Shown piece after piece: positions 44,204-53,284 of a stretch of DNA of 64,000 bases. The position numbers were made by a program, and so were the translations under genes. Source of the stretch: an uncultured Prevotellaceae bacterium (GTDB lineage Bacteria > Bacteroidota > Bacteroidia > Bacteroidales > Bacteroidaceae); assembly GCA_902774925.1 (NCBI GenBank), contig CACYKE010000001.1:26951-90950 (forward strand), in the 5' to 3' direction. The notes under the pieces were generated by a model that saw only the letters and a program-made list of their open reading frames with translations, searched no databases and was not told where the DNA came from. Within the stretch, counting starts at the first letter, position 1; the number at the start of each line of letters is the position of its first letter.

Positions 44204-44823
44204 TAAAGGAAAAGTATCGCTATGGCGGCGCTGAAGAAACCCGTCCAGAATCCGACGACCACCTGAGCCAGTGTATGTTGGCGCAGAATCATGCGGCTGG
44301 TGCCGACAATTCCGCCTACGATGAATACCAGACAAAGCCACCACACAGGATTGAATCCCAGATAGTAGGCAAAGGCAAAGAGTGCTCCGCCCACACCTCC
44401 GATGGCTGCCGTATGGGTGGAAATCTTCCACCATACGTTGATGAGTGCACAGACAATCTGTAATGTCAAGGCAGCCACCACGATAGACCCCATGAAATGA
44501 GGCATGTGGAGACGCTCCATCACATAGATGCAGGTGAAATAGCAAATGATGGAGATGATGTACGGCACCATGCGTCGTTCGCGGTGGCCCAGTTCGATGA
44601 GGTTCCAGCCCTGATAACGGCGGTAGAGGTGGATGAGCAGGGTGGGGAGGAGGATGGTGAACAGATAGGTCAGCAGCAATACCTGTAGCTTGTAGGGCCA
44701 GGAGAACATGCTGAGATAGCTGAACACGAAAAGTACCACCAGTCCTACGATGGGCAGGTAGAATGGCGTGAACACCATGCTCATGATGCGAGCAACCAAG
44801 ATGATTTCCTTTTCTCGTTTCAT
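44203..44823 (-). CDS. PAP2-superfamily membrane phosphatase
   Basis: A 206-residue integral membrane protein with about six hydrophobic segments. The PAP2 motifs are partly visible: KISTHTAAIGG (the SGH-type motif) and RMILRQHTLAQVVVGFWTG (the SRxxxxxHxxxD-type motif, last acidic position replaced). Such proteins dephosphorylate lipid phosphates such as undecaprenyl pyrophosphate or phosphatidyl-glycerophosphate; which one cannot be told. It overlaps rpoN by 4 nt, so it is translationally coupled. Confidence 0.78.
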   Translation of the reverse strand: MKREKEIILVARIMSMVFTPFYLPIVGLVVLFVFSYLSMFSWPYKLQVLLLTYLFTILLPTLLIHLYRRYQGWNLIELGHRERRMVPYIISIICYFTCIYVMERLHMPHFMGSIVVAALTLQIVCALINVWWKISTHTAAIGGVGGALFAFAYYLGFNPVWWLCLVFIVGGIVGTSRMILRQHTLAQVVVGFWTGFFSAAIAILFL

Positions 44824-46313
44824 TTTCTAAGTCTTGCTACTGGGATGCCCAGTTGTTCGCGATATTTCGATACCGTACGGCGGGCTATGGGATACCCTTT
44901 CTCGGCCAACAGGTCTTTGAGTGTCTCGTCGCTCAGGGGCTTGCGTTTGTCTTCCGCTTCGATGAGTTCCTGGAGGGCGGCCTTGATTTCGCGGGTCGAG
45001 AGTTCTTCGCCATCGGCCGTTACATAGCTGTCGCTGAAGAAATGGCGCAAGGGGAATGTGCCCCAACGCGTCTGGGCGTATTTCGAATTGCTGACGCGTG
45101 AGACGGTACTGATGTCCAGTCCCGTACGTTCGGCAATGTCTTTCAGTATCATCGGGCGCAACGAGGCCTCGTCTCCATCCTCGAAGAAACGGTGCTGCCA
45201 CTGAATGATGGCCCGCATGGTAACGGTCAGCGTGTGGCGACGCACCTGGATGGCATCGATGAAACCCTGGGCGGCTTCGACCTTCTTTTTTGTATATACC
45301 AAAGCCTCCGTCATCTGGCGGCTGAGGTGTTCCTTGTTGTCCTGGTAGTCGCGCAGTGTATCGGTGAACGACGGCGAGACACATAATTCTGGCACTTCGG
45401 CAGCATTCAGTGAGAAGGTCACTGTGCCGTCGTCGTGGGTATCGATGATGAAATCGGGGGTAATCTGTTGCAGGGAACGTCCGACGGTCTCACTGATGGA
45501 GGAACCGGGTTTCGGATTCAACTTGCGTAGTTCGGCAATGAGCGTCTCTGCCTGCAAGTCACTCAGTTTCAGTACTTGTTGCAGTCGTTGCCAGTGCTTC
45601 TTGGTGAAAAGCTCAAAGTATTCGCTGATGGTTTTCTCCATGAGGTCTCTCAGACGGGACGGGTCGCGTCGTTGAATCTGCAGCAACAGACATTCCTGCA
45701 GCGAACGTGCTCCGATGCCGGCAGGATCGAACTCTTGTAACAGCAGCAAGACCTGTTCTATTTCGTGCGTCGTAGCGTCGAGATGATGATAGATGGCCAG
45801 TTCGTCGCTGATGTTGTCCAGCGACTTTCGCAGCAGTCCGTCGTCGTCCAGCGAACCAATGAGGTATTCCATGATGTAGCGTTGGCGTTCGGTGATGTTG
45901 GCCATGTTCATCTGTTCGTTCAGCTGATCCATAAACGACTCCGTCTGACCATAGACCATTTCCTCGCGGTCCTCCTGATTGGACTGGCCGCTCTGATATA
46001 CCGGCAGGTCCTCGTCGTCACGACCAATAGACTCCAAGGCAGCATCCAGGGCAGACTGGCGCTCCTCCTGTTCGTAGTCGTCGGTGTCGTTTTTGGGGGA
46101 GTCAAGATTTTCTAGAGGGTCTAGATTATCTAGATTCTCTTCTGGGGAGAGTTCCAACGCAGGGTTGTCGTCCATCTCGGTCTTAATACGTTCCAGCAGT
46201 TGAGTAATGGGCAGTTCAGTCAGCTGCGCCTGCAACAGCTGTTGCTGCGTAATGCTCTGCGTCAGTTTCTGTTGCTGCGTGAGCCGCTGTTCCTGTATCT
46301 GTCCCTGTGCCAT
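44820..46313 (-). CDS. rpoN: RNA polymerase sigma-54 factor
   Basis: A 497-residue sigma-54. The N-terminal glutamine-rich activator-contact region reads QEQRLTQQQKLTQSITQQQL. The core-binding domain shows YLIGSLDDDGLL and ILLLQEFDPAGIGARSLQECL-like spacing. The C-terminal DNA-binding region has DISTVSRVSNSKYAQTRWG and the RpoN box IARRTVSKYREQLGIP. The acidic linker between regions carries an in-frame CTAG nonamer array (ENLDNLDPLENLDS). Octamer repeats lie 5 nt before the ATG. Sigma-54 needs enhancer-binding activators, none of which lie in this window. Confidence 0.95.
   Translation of the reverse strand: MAQGQIQEQRLTQQQKLTQSITQQQLLQAQLTELPITQLLERIKTEMDDNPALELSPEENLDNLDPLENLDSPKNDTDDYEQEERQSALDAALESIGRDDEDLPVYQSGQSNQEDREEMVYGQTESFMDQLNEQMNMANITERQRYIMEYLIGSLDDDGLLRKSLDNISDELAIYHHLDATTHEIEQVLLLLQEFDPAGIGARSLQECLLLQIQRRDPSRLRDLMEKTISEYFELFTKKHWQRLQQVLKLSDLQAETLIAELRKLNPKPGSSISETVGRSLQQITPDFIIDTHDDGTVTFSLNAAEVPELCVSPSFTDTLRDYQDNKEHLSRQMTEALVYTKKKVEAAQGFIDAIQVRRHTLTVTMRAIIQWQHRFFEDGDEASLRPMILKDIAERTGLDISTVSRVSNSKYAQTRWGTFPLRHFFSDSYVTADGEELSTREIKAALQELIEAEDKRKPLSDETLKDLLAEKGYPIARRTVSKYREQLGIPVARLRK
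46102..46145. repeat. CTAG nonamer array inside rpoN
   Basis: TCAAGA at 46102, TCTAGA at 46111, 46120 and 46129, TCTTCT at 46138: exact 9-bp period. Encodes ENLDNLDPLENLD in the acidic linker. Confidence 0.85.
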
Positions 46314-46318
46314 TTTTT

Positions 46319-46342
46319 TCGTTATTACGATATTACGTCACT
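46319..46342. repeat. Short octamer array upstream of rpoN
   Basis: TCGTTATT, ACGATATT, ACGTCACT: three 8-mers of the family seen before purE, running from the previous gene's stop codon to 5 nt before the rpoN ATG. Confidence 0.65.
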
Positions 46343-47321
46343 CCCAGTAAGCAAGTGTTCGCCGTTGTAGCACGGTAGTATTCTGCGTCTTCGAACCTTT
46401 TTCCCAATAGGTCAGGCTGAGCGAGTTGCTGGTCCAATTGCCGTTATCGTCGCGTGTGATGTAGTTGTTGCGCATATTGATGGTCATGATGCACTCGCCG
46501 TTTTTGTCGAACACCTTTTGATTCTGCGTCAACACCTCGTCCTGGTCGTTGTATGTGTAGTCGTTGACATAGCTGATGCCAGCCTCTTCGTTGGTCAGCG
46601 TGCGTTTAACGAGGCGGTAGCTGTCGTCATATGCATAGGTAATCGAGCTGAAACCCTCTTGTTCCTTCATACGTGCCCGAAGCAGATAACCGTAACGGTT
46701 ATATTCGCGATCGATGAGGTCGAGATTCTCTATTTGACCGTTTCCGTGGAAGTGCATAAACTGGTCTTCAGCGACGGCATTCTCCGTCACGACCTCTTGA
46801 ACATCGCCACGCAGTCCCATGGAGAGGGCGTCCTTATAATAAGGGGTGGAACCAAGATACAGCACACGGATGTCATGGGAACCGTTGTCGTTGTCGATGA
46901 TGGAGAGTTTGATGCTGCCGAAATCGTCGATGTAGAACCAGCTGTCGTCGCGTTGCGTGAATTTTCCGTGATCTTTCTCTAATTTATAAAGGAAATACTG
47001 CAGGTTCTTGTCTAACATTTTCTGCGTGCTATAAGGACCGATGGTGACGTAGGCCGACGTAGCGAATTTCGTTTCCGGAGCCACACTGACCATCAGTTTC
47101 GAGCGGAAGCCGTAGAAATTGCCGCGGAAATAATAGTCTTCGCCATCGTCGGACTGTCCCCATTCGGCAAACTGGGCTTCCACCAGCGCCTGTCGCAGCG
47201 AGTCAATAGGCCCTTCGATGGGAATACCCATCAAAGAGATGCTTCGCGGGTCGCCCTGTGGCTGTGCAGAAACGGTCAGTACTGCTACGAACAGGAGGAT
47301 GATAAACGTTATTTTCTTCAT
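46338..47321 (-). CDS. Exported protein of unknown function
   Basis: A 327-residue protein with a signal peptide MKKITFIILLFVAVLTVSAQ. The N-terminal domain begins RSISLMGIPIEGPIDSLRQA and includes a beta-rich section; the C-terminal part has repeated YD/YN-rich strands (SITYAYDDSYRLVKRTLTNE, NDYTYNDQDEVLTQNQ), like the RHS/YD-type repeats or MORN-like antigens of Bacteroidetes. No catalytic family recognised. A longer open frame reaching 47414 passes through the divergent promoter, so the ATG at 47321, which begins the signal peptide, is used. It precedes rpoN in the same direction. Confidence 0.72.
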   Translation of the reverse strand: MKKITFIILLFVAVLTVSAQPQGDPRSISLMGIPIEGPIDSLRQALVEAQFAEWGQSDDGEDYYFRGNFYGFRSKLMVSVAPETKFATSAYVTIGPYSTQKMLDKNLQYFLYKLEKDHGKFTQRDDSWFYIDDFGSIKLSIIDNDNGSHDIRVLYLGSTPYYKDALSMGLRGDVQEVVTENAVAEDQFMHFHGNGQIENLDLIDREYNRYGYLLRARMKEQEGFSSITYAYDDSYRLVKRTLTNEEAGISYVNDYTYNDQDEVLTQNQKVFDKNGECIMTINMRNNYITRDDNGNWTSNSLSLTYWEKGSKTQNTTVLQRRTLAYWE

Positions 47322-47325
47322 TTTC

Positions 47326-47361
47326 GCTGCAAAGTTACGAAAAATTCTGTAACTTTGCAGC
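47326..47361. promoter_or_regulatory. Mirror-image divergent promoter
   Basis: A perfect 13-bp inverted repeat, GCTGCAAAGTTAC and GTAACTTTGCAGC, with a 10-nt spacer. Each arm holds TAACTTTG, a -7 box for the gene on its side (minus: exported protein; plus: FAH gene). The polymerase footprints would overlap fully. Confidence 0.65.
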
Positions 47362-47375
47362 AAAAAATAGGAAAT

Positions 47376-47993
47376 ATGAAGATATTTGCTGTAGGAATGA
47401 ATTATATCCAGCACAATAAAGAGCTGGATGGCGCGTTATATAAACCAGAGAGGCCTGTTATTTTCACCAAAGCAGACTCCGCGTTGCTGAAGGATCATAA
47501 GCCGTTCTTCATCCCTGACTGGAGCGAGCAGGTGGATTATGAGACAGAGCTGGTTGTACGCATCTGCAGGCTGGGCAAGAGCATTCCCGAGCGCTTCGCC
47601 CACCGTTATTATGACGCTGTCACTGTGGGTATTGACTTTACGGCACGTGACTGGCAGCGTGAGGCCCGCAAAGAGGGTCATCCCTGGGAAATCTGTAAGG
47701 GTTTCGACGGGTCTGCAGTGATTGGCGAGTGGGTGCCGAAAGAAAAATTCCTGGATGTGCAGGCGTTGCACTTCCATCTCGACATCAATGGGACGACGGT
47801 GCAGGAAGGCTGTGCGAGCGATATGCTCTATAAAATTGATGAGCTGATAGCTTATATCTCGCAGTTCTTTACGCTGAAAACCGGTGATCTGCTATATACA
47901 GGAACTCCTGTAGGCGTCGGTCCTGTTCATATCAACGACCATCTGGAAGGGTGGCTGGAAGAAAGAAAAGTATTAGAATTCAATTGTAAGTGA
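47376..47993 (+). CDS. Fumarylacetoacetate-hydrolase-family protein
   Basis: A 205-residue FAH-fold enzyme beginning MKIFAVGMNYIQHNKEL. Metal-site motifs are visible: DYETELVVRICR (E-x-E), TVGIDFTARDWQ, CKGFDGSAVIGEW and LLYTGTPVGVGPV. Single-domain FAH proteins of this size include acylpyruvases and oxaloacetate decarboxylases; the substrate is uncertain. The ATG at 47376 was chosen because an upstream in-frame start lies inside the -7 box. Its last codons overlap the porU start (GTGA), linking it to the T9SS genes, probably by position only. Confidence 0.85.
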   Translation: MKIFAVGMNYIQHNKELDGALYKPERPVIFTKADSALLKDHKPFFIPDWSEQVDYETELVVRICRLGKSIPERFAHRYYDAVTVGIDFTARDWQREARKEGHPWEICKGFDGSAVIGEWVPKEKFLDVQALHFHLDINGTTVQEGCASDMLYKIDELIAYISQFFTLKTGDLLYTGTPVGVGPVHINDHLEGWLEERKVLEFNCK

Positions 47994-50900
47994 GACGCTA
48001 TATATATATAATAGGTATGGGACTGTTGCTGATGAGCCTGACGGCCAAAGCACAGCAACGGTTTTTCAACCTGACTGCTGAACAGGTCAGGATTGATTCG
48101 TTGTTGCCGGTATTTACCCATCATATGCCGCTAGGACCGGATTATGCCGACTCCGTCTATACCGTTTCCATTGTCTATCCGGAATTTATTCCGATGAGTG
48201 AGGCCGACATCGAACGCTGTGAAAAGATTATGTCGAAGTCGCTGCCCGCCATGCCGGAGGTGTCGCAGGTCATTAGCGTAGATAGGAAACAGGGCGAATT
48301 GACAGTCTCGTTTATTCCGCTGGTATTCCGTGACGGCCGATACCAGAAACTGGTCAGTTTCATGCTGGATGTCAGAGGTAAGAAGTTAGAGGGTAGAGGC
48401 AGAAGGGCTGCGACGCAGCGTTATGCTAACCATTCCGTGTTGGCAACGGGCAAATGGGCAAAAATCGGTGTGCCGTCGACGGGTATCTATCAGGTAACCA
48501 GTGATTTGATTAAAAAGGCTGGTTTCTCGGATATCAATAAGGTCAAAATCTATGGTTATGGTGGTGGAATGCAGCCCGAAACGCTGACTGCCGACTATCT
48601 GGCAGAGACCGATGACTTGACGGAAGTACCGACGTGTGAGGTAGGAGGACGAAAACTATTCTATGCCATCGGACCGGTCACTTGGGATGCCAATCATAAA
48701 CGCATTCGTAATCCGTATTCGAACTACGGCTATTACTTCCTGACGGAAAATGACAGTACTGCGCTGATTATGAGTGAGGCGGAATTCAAAGAGAAGTATT
48801 ATCCCTTGGCGGACGACTATAACTCTTTGTATGAGGTTGACGACTTCGCTTGGTATCATGGAGGCCGTAATTTATTTGACGCAACGACGATAGGAGCAGG
48901 CGGAAACCATACCTTTACCGTTGCGGCAAAAGGAACAGGCGCGGAAGGACAGATGACAACGGTGGTGACGGCGGATGATGCCGCAACGGTGTCTATCAGT
49001 TTGAATGATGTTCCTGTGGATTCCGTCATAATTACGGCGCACGGCAGTTATGAAAAGATGCGTCAGACGATGAGTATGACGGCCGTTCATAATCTGCAGC
49101 CATCTAACAAGGTGACGATCAAGAATCTCTCTGGTAGCTCTACGGTCCGACTGGACTATATTTCCCTGCATGCCAATGAACCTGCTGCGGCGCCTGATTT
49201 GTCTGCTACATTCCCCGTTCCAGAATATGTGTATAACATCACGAATCAGGATCATCATGCCGATGCGTTTGCCGATATGGTCATCATTATTCCCACGACG
49301 CAGAAACTCAAGGCACAGGCAGAACGTCTGAAGACAATGCATGAGCAGAAGGACGGACTGAGGGTTAACATTGTTCCTGCTGACGAACTGTTCAACGAAT
49401 TCTCCAGCGGTACGCCGGATACTAATGCCTATCGCCGTTATCTGAAGATGCTCTACGACCGCGCCGGAACGGATGCTGACATGCCGCGCTATCTGTTGCT
49501 GATGGGTGATGGTGCCTGGGACAACCGCATGGCTAGTTCGGAGTGGAAAGGCTATTCACCTGACGATTTCCTGCTCTGCTATGAGAGTGAGAACTCGTCG
49601 AGTGCCACCGATTGCTATGTGACGGACGACTATTTCTGTCTGATGGACGACGGCGAAGGGGGCAATATGCTGACGGCAAAGGCTGATGTGGCTGTAGGGC
49701 GTATCTCTGCACGAACGGCTGACGATGCCGCTGGCGTGGTGGATAAGATAGAAAGCTACGTCAACAACGATAATGCCGGTGCGTGGCAAAACCTGCTTTG
49801 TTTTATGGGTGACGATGGTAATGATAATGCCCACATGCAGGATGCCGACAGCGTCGCACGGATGGTTGAGCAACTCTATCCGACTTATCAGATTAAGCGT
49901 GTTATGTGGGATGCCTACACCCGTGTCAGTTCCTCGACGGGAAACAGCTATCCTGACGTGACACGGCTCATCAAACAGCAGATGCAGCAAGGTGCGCTGA
50001 TAATGAATTATGCTGGACACGGACGTGCTGACGCCATCTCGCATGAATATGTGCTGCATTTGGCTGATTTCGAGAATGTGTCGTCACGACTGCCTTTGTG
50101 GTTGACTGCCTCTTGCGACATCATGCCATTTGACGGACAGGAGGAGAACATCGGAGAGACGGCATTCTTTAACAAGAAAGGCGGTGCTGTGGCGTTCTAT
50201 GGTACGACACGTACGGTATATCAGACTCAGAACCGACTGATGAATCTGGCATTTACCCATCATGTGCTAAGTCAGGATGACAACGCACAGCTGCTTCCTA
50301 TCGGTGAGGCTGTACGACGGGCAAAGAACGAACTGATAGAGACGGGTATCATTACCGGATACGTGAATGGGAATCCCGTTTACTCCACTGACCGCACGCA
50401 GAATAAGTTGCAATATACGTTATTGGGCGACCCTGCCATGAGATTGGCGGCACCGACGATGGGTATCCGGATCGATTCCATTAACCATGTGCCTTTAACG
50501 GAGAGTCAGACACAGATCCTGAATGCAGGATCGACAGCAACTATCAGCGGACATGTCCTGGAAAAGGACGGACAGCCCGCTACAGGATTCAATGGCACGC
50601 TGACGACGATTGTGCGAGATGCGCTTGAACGGGTGGTTTGTAAGTTGAACGACCCAACAGAGGCTGAATATCCCTTTGTGTTCTACGACCGTCAGAACGT
50701 GCTCTTCAATGGTAACAATATGGTGAAGGACGGACGTTTCTCGCTGACCTTTGCTGTTCCTAAGGATATCAGCTATTCCGATGCAAACGGACTCATCAAC
50801 CTCTATGCCGTCAGCAACGATAAGGCCATGGAGGCCAGCGGTATTTGCGATCAGGTGAAAATGAGCGGTTCGGGACCGCTTCCGCACGATGGAGCAGGAC

Positions 50901-51553
50901 CTAATATCTATTGTTATCTGAATAGTGAGTCGTTTGTCAATGGAGGTAGTGTCAATCCGACGCCTTACTTCGTGGCTCAGCTGAACGACGAGGATGGCAT
51001 CAATGCGGCAGGTAGCGGCATCGGTCATGACCTGGAGCTGATTATTGACGGTGATATGACGAAGACTTATTCGTTGAACGATTATTTCAAGTACGACTTT
51101 GGCAGCTATACTACGGGAACGGTAGGCTATAGTATTCCCGAACTGTCGTACGGAGAACATAAACTGCTGTTCCGTGCTTGGGACATACTGAACAACTCGT
51201 CGACGGCAGAACTGACATTCAAGGTTGTAAAAGGTCTGGAACCGTTGTTCTTCGACGTGGAGGCAACGAAGAATCCTGCCACGACAACAACATCGTTCCG
51301 TATCTTGCATGATCGGACAGGTAGTGATTTGGATATTATTCTGGACGTGTTCGACATCTCCGGACGTCATCTGTGGTCGTATTCGGAGAATGGTATTCCT
51401 GCAGATAACAGCTATACTGTAGACTGGGACCTGACGGTGGATGGCGGACGTCGTCTGCAGACAGGTGTCTATCTCTATCGGTTGCGTATAGCCAGCGACG
51501 GCAGCAACTATGCTTCGAAAGCTAAGAAACTTATCATTATAACTCATAAATAA
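47990..51553 (+). CDS. porU: Type IX secretion system sortase PorU
   Basis: A 1187-residue C25-family (gingipain-like) cysteine protease that removes the C-terminal signal from T9SS cargo and attaches it to lipid at the outer surface. Signal peptide RRYIYIIGMGLLLMSLTAKA. The catalytic region shows YLLLMGDGAWDNR, His677 in NYAGHGRAD and Cys709 in LTASCDIMPFDGQEENIG. The protein ends with its own CTD (DVFDISGRHLWSYS, LQTGVYLYRLRI). The GTG start overlaps the FAH gene; an ATG at 48017 is possible but would lose the positive n-region of the signal peptide. porV follows after 6 nt. Confidence 0.95.
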   Translation: MRRYIYIIGMGLLLMSLTAKAQQRFFNLTAEQVRIDSLLPVFTHHMPLGPDYADSVYTVSIVYPEFIPMSEADIERCEKIMSKSLPAMPEVSQVISVDRKQGELTVSFIPLVFRDGRYQKLVSFMLDVRGKKLEGRGRRAATQRYANHSVLATGKWAKIGVPSTGIYQVTSDLIKKAGFSDINKVKIYGYGGGMQPETLTADYLAETDDLTEVPTCEVGGRKLFYAIGPVTWDANHKRIRNPYSNYGYYFLTENDSTALIMSEAEFKEKYYPLADDYNSLYEVDDFAWYHGGRNLFDATTIGAGGNHTFTVAAKGTGAEGQMTTVVTADDAATVSISLNDVPVDSVIITAHGSYEKMRQTMSMTAVHNLQPSNKVTIKNLSGSSTVRLDYISLHANEPAAAPDLSATFPVPEYVYNITNQDHHADAFADMVIIIPTTQKLKAQAERLKTMHEQKDGLRVNIVPADELFNEFSSGTPDTNAYRRYLKMLYDRAGTDADMPRYLLLMGDGAWDNRMASSEWKGYSPDDFLLCYESENSSSATDCYVTDDYFCLMDDGEGGNMLTAKADVAVGRISARTADDAAGVVDKIESYVNNDNAGAWQNLLCFMGDDGNDNAHMQDADSVARMVEQLYPTYQIKRVMWDAYTRVSSSTGNSYPDVTRLIKQQMQQGALIMNYAGHGRADAISHEYVLHLADFENVSSRLPLWLTASCDIMPFDGQEENIGETAFFNKKGGAVAFYGTTRTVYQTQNRLMNLAFTHHVLSQDDNAQLLPIGEAVRRAKNELIETGIITGYVNGNPVYSTDRTQNKLQYTLLGDPAMRLAAPTMGIRIDSINHVPLTESQTQILNAGSTATISGHVLEKDGQPATGFNGTLTTIVRDALERVVCKLNDPTEAEYPFVFYDRQNVLFNGNNMVKDGRFSLTFAVPKDISYSDANGLINLYAVSNDKAMEASGICDQVKMSGSGPLPHDGAGPNIYCYLNSESFVNGGSVNPTPYFVAQLNDEDGINAAGSGIGHDLELIIDGDMTKTYSLNDYFKYDFGSYTTGTVGYSIPELSYGEHKLLFRAWDILNNSSTAELTFKVVKGLEPLFFDVEATKNPATTTTSFRILHDRTGSDLDIILDVFDISGRHLWSYSENGIPADNSYTVDWDLTVDGGRRLQTGVYLYRLRIASDGSNYASKAKKLIIITHK

Positions 51554-51559
51554 AGGAAT

Positions 51560-52726
51560 ATGAAGACAACAAAAAAGATAATGTTATTGACAGCAGGTTT
51601 GTTCTTGGGATTGATTGTCCGTGCACAGGATACCAAGAGCCAGTTCAACCCCGTTGAACATGCTGTCATTTCGCAGACCATCGCCCCCGATGCCCGTTCG
51701 GCAGGTATGGGTGATGTCGGTGCGGCCACAGATCCTGATGTAAACTCACAGTACTGGAATCTTGCTAAGTATCCGTTCTGTATCAGCCGTGCGGGTATTG
51801 CATTGAATTACACCCCGTGGCTGCGACAGTTGGTGAATGACATTGACCTGGCTTATGTGGCAGGCTATTATCGCATCGGTGACAATGCGTCAATCAGTGG
51901 TTCGCTGCGTTATTTCTCGCTGGGTGAAGTGATGACCTCGCTCGAAGATAACGCCATGACGGTGAAACCCTATGAGATGTCGCTTGACGTCGGTGCTGCC
52001 TTGATGTTGACAGAGAAGTTCTCGTTGGGTGTGGCCCTGCGCTGGATTTATAGTGACCTGCGTTTCGATTACACGGAAGATGCTTCGCCGGCTTCTGCCT
52101 TTGCTGCCGATATTCATGCTTATTACAACAATTATATCAATATAGGACAGCGTGAATGCCAGCTGGGCTTGGGTTTGGTATTGCAGAATATGGGTTCGAA
52201 GATTACCTATTTTGGTGACGACCGTTCGCAGTTCCTGCCTGCCAATCTCAGATTAGGTGCTTCGTTGATGATTCCTGTTGATGAGTACAACCGTTTCACC
52301 ATTGCTGCCGATGCCAATAAGCTGATGGTTCCCACAGTTCCTAAGCAGAATGATGGCGAAACGAAGGAAGAGTATGAGGAGCGTGTCATCTCTGAATATA
52401 GTGATGTCAGCGCATTCAGTGGTATGATTAAGAGCTTTAGCGATGCACCGGGCGGCTTCAAGGAGGAACTGGAGGAGATTCAGTGGAGTGTAGGTGCAGA
52501 GTATATCTACCACGACCAGTTCTCGCTGCGTGCCGGTTATCACCATGAGTCGGAGAATAAGGGTAACCGTAAGTATTTTACAATCGGTGGCGGCTTCCGC
52601 ATGAACGTATTCTCATTGGATGTTGGTTATGTCATCTCTACGGCCCGGAGCAATCCTTTGGACCAGACGCTGCGCTTTACGCTGGCCTTCGACATGGATG
52701 GCATCAAAGACTTATTCAGGAAATAA
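51560..52726 (+). CDS. porV: Type IX secretion system outer-membrane protein PorV
   Basis: A 388-residue FadL-like outer-membrane barrel. Signal peptide MKTTKKIMLLTAGLFLGLIV. The conserved start of the mature protein contains APDARSAGMGDVGAATDPD, typical of PorV, then many beta strands and a C-terminal YVISTARSNPLDQTLRFTL. PorV collects cargo leaving the SprA channel and delivers it to PorU for cleavage. It sits between porU and ispF, an arrangement I believe is common in Bacteroidales. Other T9SS parts (SprA/Sov, PorK-N) are not in this window. Confidence 0.95.
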   Translation: MKTTKKIMLLTAGLFLGLIVRAQDTKSQFNPVEHAVISQTIAPDARSAGMGDVGAATDPDVNSQYWNLAKYPFCISRAGIALNYTPWLRQLVNDIDLAYVAGYYRIGDNASISGSLRYFSLGEVMTSLEDNAMTVKPYEMSLDVGAALMLTEKFSLGVALRWIYSDLRFDYTEDASPASAFAADIHAYYNNYINIGQRECQLGLGLVLQNMGSKITYFGDDRSQFLPANLRLGASLMIPVDEYNRFTIAADANKLMVPTVPKQNDGETKEEYEERVISEYSDVSAFSGMIKSFSDAPGGFKEELEEIQWSVGAEYIYHDQFSLRAGYHHESENKGNRKYFTIGGGFRMNVFSLDVGYVISTARSNPLDQTLRFTLAFDMDGIKDLFRK

Positions 52727-52751
52727 ATTGGATTAACGTAATAACGCAAAC

Positions 52752-53225
52752 ATGATAAGAGTAGGAATGGGCTATGACGTCCACCAACTGGTAAAGGGAC
52801 GCGACCTATGGATGGGCGGAATAAAGTTAGAACACGAACTGGGCCTGCTGGGCCACAGCGATGCCGACGTACTGATACATGCTATCTGTGATGCTATTCT
52901 GGGAGCTGCCAATATGCGAGACATTGGTTATCACTTTCCGGATACTTCAGCGGAAACGGACGGCATGGACAGCAAGATAATTCTGAAGAAAACCATCGAA
53001 CTGATAGCTACCAAGGGCTATCGGTTGGTGAATATCGATGCGACGATATGTGCCGAACGGCCAAAGATGAATCCGCATATTCCTCAGATGCAACAGACAA
53101 TGGCGCAGGTGATTGGTTGCGATGACGACGCCATCTCTATTAAGGCTACGACGACAGAGAAACTGGGCTTTACCGGGCGACAAGAGGGTATTTCCGCATA
53201 CGCAGTGGCTCTTATTGAAAAATAA
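52752..53225 (+). CDS. ispF: 2-C-methyl-D-erythritol 2,4-cyclodiphosphate synthase
   Basis: A 157-residue MEP-pathway enzyme. Signatures: RVGMGYDVHQL with metal-site Asp and His, GLLGHSDADVLIHAICDAIL, DIGYHFPDT, ATICAERPKMNPHI and ATTTEKLGFTGRQEGI. Length is standard and the product feeds IspG (42265). It is 25 nt after porV; the sense-strand octamers ATTAACGT and AATAACGC lie just before its ATG, as before purE and rpoN. Downstream, direct and inverted copies of AATAAGGGYCA form hairpins up to about 53280. Confidence 0.95.
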   Translation: MIRVGMGYDVHQLVKGRDLWMGGIKLEHELGLLGHSDADVLIHAICDAILGAANMRDIGYHFPDTSAETDGMDSKIILKKTIELIATKGYRLVNIDATICAERPKMNPHIPQMQQTMAQVIGCDDDAISIKATTTEKLGFTGRQEGISAYAVALIEK

Positions 53226-53284
53226 GGGCCATTTATTTTTCAATAAGGGTCACTTATCAGAAATAAGTGGCCCTTATTGAACTC
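53226..53284. repeat. Inverted-repeat cluster after ispF
   Basis: TCAATAAGGG...CACTTAT pairs with ATAAGTG...CCCTTATTGA, and the word AATAAGGGCCA also occurs at the ispF stop. The hairpin lacks a T run on the plus strand. The pattern (one word in several direct and inverted copies) parallels the cluster after the GNAT gene. Confidence 0.65.
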
